64,000 nucleotides of DNA, from positions 62,001 through 126,000 of the forward strand of contig JALMLS010000150.1 of assembly GCA_038496445.1 (NCBI GenBank), written 5' to 3'. The DNA comes from Trichosphaerium sp. ATCC 40318 (Eukaryota > Discosea > Flabellinia > Trichosidae). Positions 1 through 11,538 of this stretch are shown here, in pieces. The position numbers and the translations under genes are program-made. Under the pieces are notes generated by a model, which was given only the letters and a program-made list of their open reading frames with translations, had not been told where the DNA came from and made no database searches. Position 1 is the first letter of the stretch; the number at the start of each line of letters is the position of its first letter.

Positions 1-2787
1 AAGGGGAGACGGTGCGTATAAACAAACTGTGTAAACTAACTGAACACATAGATCTTACAAGCAAAGGGTCTTCAAGCCAATCAGCGAAGAATGCCTCTGG
101 TGCTAAATCAGTACGCGAATAATATCAATTTAGCCTCTGCTATGAGCGCTAGCGCTCTACTAACATCACTGGACTAACTCTTTTCAAGCCCGCACCAAAG
201 AAGCGAAAAGATGTATCAAAAGAAGTGCCAGAACCCGAACCATATGTATTAGACTACCAAGCTTTCCGTGATAAGCTATACACTCTTTGGAGTAAACCTC
301 TTGAAAAAATGCCTGTAAACAAGGATCTTTCGCGATTGAGCAAAGAAATACAAATATTTGATGTTGTTAATCAACGGATGGTACATTATATTGTTTTTGG
401 TCGCTCTGGAAGGGCTGCAACTACTTCTTTTTTGAGTTCGTTATTATTTGGTGTTTTAACGCTATGTTTAGGACTACAGGGACACTCCTAATATATCACA
501 AGGTGAAAGAGCTTGTAACGTTATGCTTTCTCTGGCAAGAGTGCTTGATGGTCCAGAGGTGGAAGCTAAAGTGGATGCCCTATTGAAGGAGTTTGTGGCT
601 CATAAAGTAAGGCTTCTTTTTATTTAATTTTGATATTTTTGGCATTGTTTTTACTAAAAATCACGTTTTTGAATTAAAATCACGTGTTATTTGAGAACAA
701 AAAGGGGTTGCCTATTTTTTTTTTTGTGATTTTCGCTTTTGTGTCCTCCAATTTCTTGTTGTTTTATCTCTCAATTGTGTTATACTAAAATTAATAGGAT
801 GGAGACGTTGGAGAACAGCTAAGAGGAGTTTTAGCGCGTGTTGACGACGACTGGAATTTTCTTCCTATATTACGGTGTATTAACCAAGAGATTATATCTC
901 CAGGTGTCATGGAGTTGCGTAAGGGCATATACGGTACCTTTCCGTACAAAGACATCAAGGCAAGCAAATACAATCGATTCTATTATTCGTGAACTAGCGG
1001 ATAATTCCACTAATTTTATTTTCCGCTAACATCATTTGATAGGGATCTTGGCGCGTCTTGATAAACGTACACTCATCTTACGTCACCGTGATACATAAGA
1101 AAGGGGTAAGCATAATTAAAAGACTTCGTAGTGTCTACTAGTAGACATTGTCTGGGTAAATGGATCTTGTTCTAACAGTATGCAGGAGCGATCACATGAA
1201 GAAGGTCTATTTTCTCTCTCTTGGCGCTTTGAAATCAAATTTGACTGGCCAAAATCAAGATGGTCTGATAACAATGGCATGCCTTTCAACGCTGCTGTTA
1301 CTATAACCGATTATAATATCGCAGAAGGGACCACAGAAGAGCGCTCTATATCCACCAGGCCATTTCCTCGTTTTTATTTTATTTTTCTTAAAGTTTTGGT
1401 GTTAAGCCAAAGCGCTATTCTTATTGTTGCTCCTTAATATTGCAAAAATGAAATCACTCAAACGTTATCAAAATTCTTCTCTCCTGAGATAGAGTTCTAT
1501 AGACTATGGAAAAGACCTCTTACTGACCTTCCTGTTCATGAAGATTTAGCGCTTTTAGGTCCACAAGAAATCACGTGTTTTTTTTTCAATAAAAATTTTA
1601 GCTAATAGCTTTATCTCTTAGGCACTAAACTACGAATCTTCGATGGCTCCAAAGGAAACACACTCTATAGAAAGACTATAGGAGATACCAGAGGTAACAA
1701 AATTGATCTACTTGTACTTTATACTAACTCAGTTGTTTTACACTTTAGCTAGCTCTGCCTTGATAAAAGATGTTTTAGTTTTTCTATCAAGTCGATTGGG
1801 ACCACCTGAAACAGTTCCAATAGTACAGAAAGTACTGGAAAACTCTCTTACTCCAAGCACAAAGGATGGCGAAATGTGTCAAGTATTGAACACTTGCTTG
1901 CTTGAGTTACAACAACAATTGAAAGCGAATGGTATCATTAATCCACCTGTACTTCGTATAGTCAAAACATTCAACCACCACGTCATTGAACCATCTGCAC
2001 TTGTGTTGAGGGAAGCTATTTACGAGAAGTTACCGTACAAGGAAGTAAAAGGCAGTTGGTTCTTGTACTTGATGCTGGATCATCCATATGACGAAAACGG
2101 CTTGGTACGCTATAGACTATTTTTTCTTTTATTTTTTTAACACCGACTAGTCACGTGATGCTTTGACGCTCACCCACAGAAAGCGGGAACAAGCCATTAG
2201 TACTAATCCAGGAGACTACTTTCAATTCGAGTGGGTGGTACGTGATATTCTTTTTCGTCACATAAAAGTTTTCAAAAAAATCAGTTTGTTTTTAACTTCT
2301 TATGTTAGGTCACATTCAAGTTCAATCGCGATTACGATGGCTTCGATTTGGTGAATACTAGCATTGTAGACTATGTATTCCACGAATACACATCGCCTGA
2401 GACACGTTTATTGGTAAGCTTTACTCAACAGTAAATATAAAAAATTGACTTAATATCGTATAGGTTAAGGAGACCCTAGATCCTTTCTTCCGTGCTGGTT
2501 CTACTGAGTACACAAAAACTACAATGCAAGTAGATGAACTAATCAATTGCTGTATTAACCGCCTTCTTGCATGTTCACCTTCTATCCAGGCAAGTACCAA
2601 AAGCTATTTTATAGTAAGCATTTTTGATTACATTGCTGACTGTTTGTAGACTTATCATCCCAATATGTCTCATAGTTTACCACTTGCAGAACTTTTAATA
2701 TCTTTATCGTCATCACTAAAAAAAGATGGTGCTCAATGGTCTCTACCTCCTGTGATCACGCTAGATGGCAACCAAAGCGAGTTGTAA
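1..2787 (+). CDS. 3' part of a multi-exon protein with two copies of an unrecognised domain
   Basis: The gene enters from the left edge. Exons read in one frame through several short introns (for example exon 51-110, intron 111-188 of GTACGC...TTCAAG type) to TAA at 2785-2787. A basic PKKRK stretch near 200 could be a nuclear signal. The product contains two diverged copies of one unit: copy 1 has LYTLWSKPLEKMPV (about 270) and LRKGIYGTFPYKDIKGSW (about 917-1050); copy 2 has FYRLWKRPLTDLPV (about 1497) and LREAIYEKLPYKEVKGSW (about 2010). Each is followed by a HKK/HRK-x-EQ segment and an FE(W/I)-rich beta segment. The middle is helical. I do not recognise the family, so no function is proposed. 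Internal duplication is seen directly; the exon model is inference. Confidence 0.6.
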
Positions 2788-3191
2788 AAAAAAAACACCC
2801 TAAAACTACAGACACCTGAAAAGAACTAAAAATTATTCCTTGTTGTAGATCCCGTCCGACGTTCTTTTTGTCACTCCTCACTTAGAAGTATTGTAGCTAA
2901 CATATTTTAACCTCCCGCCTTAATAATAGTAGTTGGGGTTACTGTAAAGGCCGAATAAAATGGTTGTACAATGTAGGTGAATCAGAGGGTTTTTACATGC
3001 TTAATATTAATGTAGCTTCATTACTGTGAGCGTATAGTTAACAGTGCGGCTAAGTAATATTGGTCTAACTACAGTACATGTCAACCAATGTGTAGGCACG
3101 GAAATGGTCAAGGCTACGAGTAATGACAAACTAAAAAAAATGAACAAAACTAACTACAAAATGGAATTAACGGATAAGTTTATTGGTACTA
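2788..3191. other. intergenic stretch, no gene seen
   Basis: AT-rich sequence between two convergent genes. No ORF, RNA gene or repeat was recognised. Confidence 0.5.
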
Positions 3192-3800
3192 CTAGGTCTT
3201 AATCTTGATGGCACCAGTACATGCTGAAGGTGTTATAAAGTGACTATCATCAACAGGACCACTTTTAAAATTTGTGAATAACACGCTAACTCCTTGAGGT
3301 AAACTGATACCAACCAATGTAGTATCTAAAATACACAATGAGTTATGAAGGGAGTTGTATGTATGTTTATTACTTTGTGCTACTGAGTAGTAATAAGTGG
3401 CAGGCGAGCCAGAAGATGTTAAATCCCAAGCGTTTGCGGTCTTGCCACAGAATACTTGTACACCAGCATAGCTGAAATGAGAATATTGTTAGTTATGCAA
3501 CATGACATTGTAGTAAGTATTAATTGTTTGTACTTTGCTGATTCTGGTTGGAATGGAGCAAGATAATCCGTCGCATTACATGTTTGTTTAGAGCATGGGT
3601 CGCATTTTCCTAAAAAAGTACAATTTGTTACAGATGAATAACGATACGCTTCGTACCTAATCCCACAGGGCAATTAGTAATGTAATTGGTACCATCCGTA
3701 TTGCAAATAGTTTGATACAAACTCCAAGTGCCATCTGCTTGATTAAGCACAGTCTAACATAAAGAAATATTAGTACAAAGCAAGCACAATAAAAAACCAT
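3192..3800 (-). CDS. small Cys-containing, probably secreted protein
   Basis: On the minus strand, three exons read in phase to a TAG at 3192-3194. The internal introns are ordinary GTAC...TAG/CAG types. The product has scattered cysteines (a KCDPCSKQTC segment, ending with SACTGAIKIKT) and NxT/NxS sites, as expected of an exported protein. The only ATG I can join is at 3798-3800, and it needs an improbably small 23-base intron (3754-3776, GTACTAAT...GTTAG) to reach the coding frame. The true first exon, with the signal peptide, may instead lie further right and be disturbed by the MITE-like element starting at 3812. Function unknown. Confidence 0.5.
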
Positions 3801-3811
3801 GGTAATATAAA

Positions 3812-3947
3812 GGGGTTTGCACTACTTTTCGGTAAATGATTGACTAAAAAATGAACTGTTCCTCGGCCGACTTTTGCAAAAATCCTGATCCTGATTTCTT
3901 AGAAAATATAGCATGGCCAAAATATCGCGTAAAGTAGTGCAAACCCC
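3812..3947. mobile_element. MITE-like element with 17-bp terminal inverted repeats
   Basis: A 136-bp stretch begins with GGGGTTTGCACTACTTT and ends with its exact reverse complement. The interior has no ORF. I see no clear target-site duplication; flanks are ...TATAAA and AGTACT. Size, perfect termini and lack of coding capacity fit a non-autonomous DNA transposon. It lies directly upstream of the minus-strand gene at 3192-3800. Confidence 0.6.
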
Positions 3948-4039
3948 AGTACTACAACCGTGACTTTTAAAAATAATGTCCGAAACGCCAAAAAAACCCC
4001 ACGTGATTTTGAGGTAGATTGTTTTTGAAAACGAACAGT

Positions 4040-4576
4040 TTACAGACGCACCGAGTTGAAGGCGGTTCGCATGCTTTTTAGATCAACGACCAATGTTCCA
4101 CTGTTTTTTAGCAACTTTTCCTCAAACTGCTGATAGTCTGTAACAAACTGATCTGGTAGCTACACAACGTTCATTAGCTTAATTTTGCGAAAAATCGAAG
4201 TACGCCAGGAAAGTCTTCAAGAGGTTTTAAGCCTAAGATACAGTAAAGAAGATGGATAGAATCAGTATAACGATGCGTGGCATAGTAGGTAGACTATTCC
4301 AAAATCTTAGCATCACGTAGTTCTTTGAAAGCCTAAAAAGATAGGATGAACTTCACCTACGTCACAGCGGAGTTTCCTACTCACACAACTTAACTTGAAT
4401 GCTGATAGCTTGGCTCTACACAAAATAGATCATCTGGTATGCATTCAATCCGTTCCTAGATGCTGCAAGGAGTTTGGCAAGTCAGTTTTGGGAACATCTT
4501 TGTGAACGCATGTAAAGTTCTTTACCATTTTCCAAATAATCTCAGCGAGAACAAAGCTCAAGAAATAGTAATCATT
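4040..4576 (-). pseudogene. unrecognised gene fragment, possibly decayed
   Basis: The minus strand shows coding-like segments with splice-like borders, for example NDYYFLSFVLAEIIWKM (from 4576), an IPDDLFCVEPSYQHSS segment, THRYTDSIHLLYCILGLK, and a last exon ending at TAA 4040-4042. A clean 48-base intron (GTACTTCG...GTGTAG) joins the last two. The AFKELRDAKILE segment runs into an in-frame TAG near 4290 that I could not remove with a normal intron. The locus is therefore either a pseudogene or a gene I have not spliced correctly. No family recognised. Confidence 0.35.
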
Positions 4577-4930
4577 CTGTAACATGTGAGAATCCACGCT
4601 TCACATTTCGGTAACCGCCGCGGGTATGTTAACTGCTCGCATATTCAGACACAATCTTAGATTTGAGCCTTTGAGCCCCTCCTTTTTTTTTTTCATAAGT
4701 TTGAGCAGTAGTTGATGTTTCATACTGGTAACCAAGGAGTTATGTAATTGAAGGGTTTATTGTTATATACAAATCGCCATTAAGGGAGGGTTAAGCTATC
4801 CAAGCCATACTAAAGCTTCTACAGATTCTTTTGAAATATTACTACTATATGCCTTGGTCGTTTTAAGGGAAGTCATGTGATACAAATCGTGGGTAATTTG
4901 AGAACCAGAACCAGTATTTTCAAAGTTTCA
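4577..4930. other. intergenic stretch
   Basis: No gene or repeat seen apart from a short poly-T run near 4682. From about 4930 the sequence matches the 3' flank of the lectin gene at 11539-13164, the start of a duplicated segment. Confidence 0.4.
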
Positions 4931-5079
4931 CAAATATGACTCATATCACAATACAAACATCTGACGCTTGACATATTTTACCCTCAAACGTAATTCACAT
5001 GAATTGCTCAAGTTAAACAAAAATAGAAGTATACAGTTAAAATGTACTTTATTGGGTTTACACAGAATTAAATAAGCAA

Positions 5080-6502
5080 TTATACTGGTGGATCAGTTGG
5101 TGGTGCAAATGGCTCATTTGTTGGTGGATGAGTTGGAGCTGCTGTTGGATATGCTGTTGGATTCGCTGTTGGTGGATGAGTTGGCGGAGCAAATGGCTCA
5201 TATGTTGGTGGATGAGTTGGCGTTGCTGTTGGATATGCTGTTGGCTCATATGTTGGTGGATGAGTTGGCGGAGCAAATGGCTCATTTGTTGGTGGATGAG
5301 TTGGCGTTGCTGTTGGATATGCTGTTGGCTCATATGTTGGTGGATGAGTTGGCGGAGCAAATGGCTCATATGTTGGTGGATGAGTTGGGGCTGCTGTTGG
5401 ATATGCTGTTGGATTCGCTGTTGGTGGATGAGTTGGCGGAGCAAATGGCTCATTTGTTGGTGGATGAGTTGGCGTTGCTGTTGGATATGCTGTTGGCTCA
5501 TATGTTGGTGGATGAGTTGGAGCTGCTGTTGGATATGCTGTTGGATTCATTGTTGGTGGATGAGTTGGGGCTGCTGTTGGATATGCTGTTGGCTCATATG
5601 TTGGTGGATGAGTTGGCGGAGCAAATGGCTCATTTGTTGGTGGATGAGTTGGCGTTGCTGTTGGATATGCTGTTGGCTCATATGTTGGTGGATGAGTTGG
5701 AGCTGCTGTTGGATATGCTGTTGGATTCGCTGTTGGTGGATGAGTTGGCGGAGCAAATGGCTCATATGTTGGTGGATGAGTTGGGGCTGCTGTTGGATAT
5801 GCTGTTGGATTCGTTGTTGGTGGATGAGTTGGAGTTGCTGTTGGATATGCTGTTGGCTCATATGTTGGTGGATGAGTTGGCGGAGCAAATGGCTCATTTG
5901 TTGGTGGATGAGTTGGCGTTGCTGTTGGATATGCTGTTGGCTCGTATGTTGGCAGAGGATCATTACAAATACCACGTCTTCTAAGAGAAGGTTCGGCACA
6001 TCTCTCTGTCGCCCATTGACCTGCTGGTCTGAAACTTGTAGAGCTCGAAATACTATTACAGTCTCTTACAGCAGCGTTGTTGTTGTTTGAAGCAAAATTG
6101 GTGTATGTGAATGGCGTTCCATCTCTCCAAGTGTAAGTACCTATTTTGTTGTAAGAAATAATGTAAAGAAAACAAATAAAGTATGTGTACCTTCGTTTGC
6201 GGCATCAGTACCGCCTATCCAACATAATAAATATCCAGTTGTATCACATGCTGCTACGACAGCTGCGTTCTCAGTGGCATCTGTAATTTTAGCAAGGTCA
6301 GATCCATACATCGACTGACAAGCTAGCTGAGCATCTTCTGCTGTCAGATCGTTTGGTAAAGCAATATAGGCATGTACAACGCCAAATAGCAGTGTTATGT
6401 GAAGCATCTAATAGAGTATTAGCAAAAAAAGAGGTTGTGGTTGTGGCGAAAGAAAGTGACTCCAAAACAAAGAGCTTAACGTACCATAGTTATATCTATC
6501 AT
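5080..6502 (-). CDS. secreted C-type lectin-domain protein with long Pro/Thr repeat tail (lectin A)
   Basis: Exons 6485-6502, 6191-6407 and 5080-6140 give a 431-residue protein. The first 18-base exon (MIDITM) joins a hydrophobic stretch [12 protein letters not shown], together a plausible signal peptide; an ATG at 6405-6407 could also start it. A C-type lectin-like domain of about 120 residues follows, with [37 protein letters not shown] and [14 protein letters not shown] holding the expected cysteines. The rest is about 290 residues of PTHPPT, PTAYPT and NEPFAP modules, likely an extended O-glycosylated stalk. No membrane anchor is seen, so secretion is likely. Sugar binding is inferred from the fold only; no classical EPN/QPD motif is obvious. 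An AATAAA lies just after the stop. The locus is duplicated at 11539-13164. Confidence 0.8.
5083..5950. repeat. coding minisatellite for Pro/Thr repeats
   Basis: Tandem 15-30 bp modules (TTGGTGGATGAGTTGG, GCTGTTGGATATGCTGTTGG and relatives) fill the tail exon of lectin A. All variants keep the frame, and the opposite strand is also open for about 300 codons as a by-product. Confidence 0.9.
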
Positions 6503-7560
6503 ATTGTATAAAAGGTTTTTTGATGAGTTGCTTTGTATCCTGTTGGGACAATGAATTTATGAAGGATGGTTCGTCTTAAACAAAATAATTCTCTGAATAA
6601 AAATCCCTTTTCTTCACTTTTAAAGTTAATATAAGCTGCAGCGATGTACGCTAAGTTAATTTTATGATTTGTTCATTTCATCGGTGTTTCTTCGGATTAA
6701 CTTTTTGGATTGCGTCACCCACGAAAACTCTCGAAGCACGTGATATCTCGAGTATTATTATGACACAACGTGCTCTCCAAAGCTTTCGGAGTTCTAGCAT
6801 TGTTTGTGAAGTCTCGTTATTGAATCAGTGTATTGTTTGTATCATTCAAGTTTGCCACAGGTGGCAGAAGTATCAAAAGTGTAAGATCTGGCAAGAACTA
6901 ACAGATCTGCAACCGACAGTAACAGGATAGCAAGCAGAAATCACCGCACCCACAATCCATGGTTGTATAACAAATATCCCAGTAACTTTTTCTTAAACTC
7001 ACATACGTGGTGTCAAAACACTTCCAGTACCTCCACCCAAATTTTTTCATTTTTGTTTGAAAAAAAACAATTTATTTGACTTGGCGATAAATACCACACG
7101 CTCACTCGCGCTTGACCTATCTGTCAGGGACAGGTGTGTTCCTTTCCTCCCAAAAGATCGTCTCGCTGACTTGGTTTGGTTGATAGAGGGAGTGGTCTAA
7201 CGCCATGTAAACGTACTAAAAATGTAAAATAAAATAAATAAATGGTTTAAAATCACGTGCTAAGACAAGACTGGAATTTTAAGACGAAAGTACATTTACA
7301 AACAACTTTAACTTTGACTTGCAATTAATGACCTATTTTCACAACGGCTATGCCGGATTCCGTAAAACTATAGCATTGTTGCACATGGTATGTATACATT
7401 GAAAGAAGAGCCAGGAGTTGATTGCTAGGCATGTAAGCTTAAAAGGATCCTTTGTTGGTCAGTCCAGCGTTTGGTGTTTTGAAATTATTTGCAGTTTTTT
7501 CAGAAATAAATAAATTCGTGAAACCTGAACAAATATGAAAAAGAAACTGCATGTAGGCTA
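6410..7560. repeat. upstream flank of lectin A, directly duplicated at 13070-13890
   Basis: Long blocks match 13070-13890 almost exactly, including the segment with GAAGCACGTGATATCTCGAG (6733 and 13404) and the segment starting CAACGGCTATGCCGGATTCC. The copies differ by indels, and the 6.4-7.6 kb copy is longer. Together with the matching 3' flanks (about 4930-5060 and 11400-11520) this marks lectins A and C as products of one direct segmental duplication. No convincing gene lies inside. Confidence 0.75.
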
Positions 7561-10020
7561 AACGGTTGTTGTAGAGAGAATTTTATTAAACAGTTCCACT
7601 CCTTGTATACACGCACACATGTGTGGAAGTCATGTTTTAACTGTTTTTATTGCCTTTGAACGTCAAAAAAAAATCAAGCTGCCGTTTTATGGTTTGTCTT
7701 TAAGATTTCGCCTAAACATCCCATCCCAATTTTGTTTTGTACTACAAAAAGTTATTAACGCACTTTATGAGGTAAGTACGGAGAAATTCAGGCCTAGTGA
7801 ACCAGTTTTAAACTCAAATTAACAAATACCAAAAACAGTGCTCAAACCGCTCAAAAATCATGCCTATGCAAGGACAGGCGTTTGAGGTTTGAGTACAATG
7901 AACTCATGGAGATATTGCAAGATAATTTTGAACGCTCTACTTGTAACTGATATGACGACATATATTAGATAATGTACAAAAATAAATTCACGTTTTTGTT
8001 TGCTGCTAAGGACTTAGTCAGCGTCCTATTTTTTCCGGGTAAAAATCAAAAATTTCAGTACAAAACAATAAGTTTCTCCCTTCAAACATAAGTAAGATAT
8101 TCCGAATTCTAGTATAAGGAATACACGATATTAGGCACGCGTTATAGGTACTCAGATATGCTGTTACTTGTTAGCTTACACGCATTTCTCACTATTTTTG
8201 CCTCTGATATTGTAAAACACTTTTGGGAAACTAGAGCACGCTTTCATCTCGCACTACTTACACGCCATCTACTAGACATATTTTACTTATAGCACCTCTC
8301 ATAAGAAATGTACAAGTCATGTTTGGAGTTTACAGAGGGTTGATTTGGTATTTTTTTATGTAACGTTGTTTTTAATTTTGCTTTTCTATCTTTCCATTGT
8401 AACTTTTTTTTTGCAAATTTGGGATGCACAGGTTTTGTTACCAGTTGAGAACAAGTGCTGTTTCTCAGGTAGACTGAAAATTATTTCTATGTTTGATCTT
8501 TATCAAACTCTATTGCACTTATAGAATTAACATCGTACTCTTAGTCACCGTCACCCAAACGCAGATGGGTATACAGCTTAATATCAAAGGCTTGATGTAT
8601 TAACTATAACTCATTTATACTTTCATCGATGTTTTGTCAATGACTTCAGGTCAGACAAATCATGTTGGCACATCAGTTTTTTCAGTTTTTTTCCACAATC
8701 TATATTTTTCTGTAGGCCAACACCAGCGTATACCTATTGTGACATTAACAGTCCAACTTTAGAGTATTAATATGTTTGCTTTGAACTACAGCTTTATATA
8801 AAATTACATACCATATTATGATGTCAATATTGAGTTTAACTATCGCCACACAAACATACACAACAAGTAAGAATTGATGTGAAATGAGCATCTCCCATTA
8901 TTTAAATGCAATCTTATATAATGAGCGTCTACAACATAGTGTTGGTGCTTGTATACAAACATCAAGTAGCCTTTGGAATATAGGGATGGGGACTGAGAAT
9001 GTTCAAATGTAGAAGCAAATTGTGAATTTTTTGAGAAAGGATAGTCTCCGTTTACCACTCACGAAAAAAATTTGCACCACTTATACTACTATGATTTCCT
9101 TCCTCATTATACATGTAGTGCTGGTGATATGCAGCTGTAGCACAAACGCTTCTCTGAGCATAGAAATATACCACCTTTTACGCTGTACATGAGGATGCCA
9201 CAAGTGTAATAAACACAGTATTAACGCCTTTCCTGGATATATTCATTGCAAACGTCAACTTGCCCATTATCTCACTTGTCATGAATGATTTGTGCTGAAT
9301 TGGGACACATTTTGAATCATGGGATACAAACTTATGGAGTCAACTCCAAATACAACACAAAAACCTAAAAATGTGATCAACAATTTTGGTGACATCACAT
9401 TCTCAGAGTGTAAAACCTGAATGTTGCAGACTGGCTCACTATATTTCCTAATGACTCAGGTATAGCAAGAAATATAGCGCATATGTACATCTTTGATTTT
9501 GTGGCCCAGTTTTAATGCTAATGTTCACACCCGAATCTTAAATCACTGTTTACGGCTTTGTGAATTTTAACAAACAATTATTTGATACTCTCGACAACCT
9601 CTCCTCTGTGTTAAATTTCGTACACTAAGTGGTTGGCCCAAAAAGTTGCGACACTTTTTTTTTTCGGTGATTTGTTGAAAATTGTATGTTGAAATTATTT
9701 TTCTTTTTGTTCTCACTTCATGTCATAGGCAGCTTGAGTTCTGTTTTAGCCTGATTGTTCTTTAGCCGTGTAACGCCCAGCTATTTCGGTTGGAAATGTA
9801 ACGCTTGGCAATGCTAAAAGCTTGGAATTTTATGAAAACTACGAAAGTGCGTTTCGCGACCCCGTTTCTGTCGCAAATGTCTCTGCACACATTAATACGC
9901 ACTTTCAAAAGCGGAAAAAATAGGGCAGCCCGGAAAGAATAGGAACGTGACTAACTTGGAACTACATAATAAAATTCTCTCTAAATGACTGAATACTTAC
10001 AGTTCTGTTTGGTAAAAAAA
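7561..10020. other. long gene-poor stretch
   Basis: No supported gene. A minus-strand ORF at 8840-9058 and short coding-like pieces to about 9400 have no start, splice pattern or family. A 13-bp inverted pair, CCTATTTTTTCCG at 8025-8037 and its complement at 9912-9924, might bound a degenerate element, but no transposase is recognisable. Confidence 0.35.
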
Positions 10021-10066
10021 CTGTCAAAATGTACAGACTTTTATTGGGTTAATACAATTAATACGA

Positions 10067-10976
10067 TTATGCTGATGGTACCATAGGTGGTTGAGATGGT
10101 GGATATGTAGGTGGGGCTTGTGGAGCCTGACTAGGTGGTATACGAAACGCTGGTGGTACCATAGGTGGTTGAGATGGTGGATATGTAGGAGGTACTTGTG
10201 GAGCCTGACTAGGTGGTATACGGAACGCTGGTGGTACCATAGGTGGTTGTGATGGTGGGTATGTAGGAGGTACTTGTGGTGCTGTTGGCGCTTTTGTTGG
10301 AGATGCTGTTGGCGGTGCAAATGGTGGACTTGTTGGTGGTTGAGTTGGAGCTGCTGTTGGATTTGCTGTTGGAGCTACAGGCTGCACAACTGGAGCTACA
10401 CATATACCATATCTTTTAAGAGAAGGTTCAGCACATCTCTCTGTACCCCATGTGCCTGCTGGTCTGAAACTGTAGGTACCTGAGATACTGTTACAGTCTC
10501 TCACACCAGCGTTGTTGTTGTTTGAAGCGAAATTGGTGTATGTGAATGATGAACCATCTCTCCACACATAAGTTCCTACAAGCGATGATAAGGACTCAGA
10601 ACTACAAGAAAATAGTCGTTACCTTCAACTGCAATGTCGTTTCCACCAATCCAGCATAATGCCTGACTTTGTGTATCACATGCAGCTACCGCTCTTGTGT
10701 TTTCTTGTACTGTTGTGATTTTGGCGAGATCTGTACCATAAATACTTTGGCAAGCCAATTGAGCATCGTTTGCTGTCAATTTCTCTGACAATAGAACATA
10801 ATCAACTGGAGGATCATTACAAATACCAATTCGTTTTATGTTAGGCATGTACAACGCCAAAGAGCAATGTTATGTGGAGTATCTAACCGAGTATTAGCAA
10901 AAAAAGAGGTTGTGGTTGTGCGAAAGAAAGTGACTCCAAAACAAAGAGCTTGACGTACCATAGTTATATCTATCAT
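10067..10976 (-). pseudogene. C-type lectin-domain gene with frame break after the signal peptide (lectin B)
   Basis: Exons 10623-10860 and 10067-10575 encode a lectin domain of the second type seen in lectin C ([43 protein letters not shown]) and a tail with PTYPPSQPPMVPPAFRIPPS repeats. The upstream exons for the signal peptide (10959-10976 and from 10882) are present as in its relatives. Their frame stops at TAA 10841-10843, one base out of frame with the lectin domain, and the first lectin domain is missing. Translation could start at an internal ATG (about 10846) to give a protein without a signal peptide. A pseudogene, or a gene with a repaired start elsewhere, are both possible. Confidence 0.6.
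10070..10290. repeat. tandem repeat in the tail of lectin B
   Basis: A unit of about 75 bp (AGATGGTGGATATGTAGG ... GCCTGACTAGGTGGTATACG) occurs nearly three times, encoding the PTYPPSQPPMVPPAFRIPPS repeat. Confidence 0.8.
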
Positions 10977-11029
10977 GTTGTATAAAGGTTTTTTGATGAG
11001 TTGCTTTGTATCTTGTTGGAGTTAAAAGT

Positions 11030-11340
11030 TATCTCGTTCTTGCCACCTTGATTTTTCTCTGAAAAAGACTTTTGGATGATGATAAAAATCACGAAATCTC
11101 TCGTAACACGTGTTATCTCTAATATTTACTTTAGTACACGGAACTGAACATATCGAGTACATAGGCAGTCTCAACCCATCACCGTTCACTTATCTGCTGT
11201 TCTTTACCTCGTACATATTCATACTACTCATGGTTGTGCTATTTTTGTTAGCGTACAAGAGTCACATAGTAGGGTTGTTTTGCAAAATTGGTAGCTGTTG
11301 CTTTGATAGTCACTAAAAAATTGGTACCATGTGTAGTCAC
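11030..11340. repeat. inverted repeat arm (promoter side of lectin B)
   Basis: The reverse complement of this segment matches 14065-14350 closely, apart from a gap of about 20 bases. It carries a 68-codon plus-strand ORF at 11110-11316 with a hydrophobic core. The frame is kept only over part of the other copy, so I do not call it a gene. Confidence 0.75.
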
Positions 11341-11538
11341 ATATCATATTACCACAACAAGATCCACAGTCTTTTCTATTGTTAAACGTTTCAAAGTCTG
11401 ACTCATATCACAATACAAACATCTGACGCTTGACATCTTTTACCCTCAAACGTAATTCACATGAATTGCTCAAGTTAAACAAAAATAGAAGTATACAGTT
11501 AAAATGTACTTTATTGGGTTACAGAATTAAATATGCAA

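Noticed and set aside
4266-4310. A second 23-base intron (GTGATGCTAAGATTTTGG to TAG) in the 4.0-4.6 kb locus
   Set aside because: It could remove the in-frame TAG, but needs a different upstream frame that I could not connect; too speculative.
5088-6090. Long plus-strand ORFs (298 and 320 codons) of [14 protein letters not shown]-type repeats
   Set aside because: They are mirror readings of the Pro/Thr minisatellite of lectin A, with no start context, splice sites or family.
11110-11316. 68-codon hydrophobic ORF inside the inverted repeat
   Set aside because: Only partly kept in the second copy at 14065-14350; no start or splice support.
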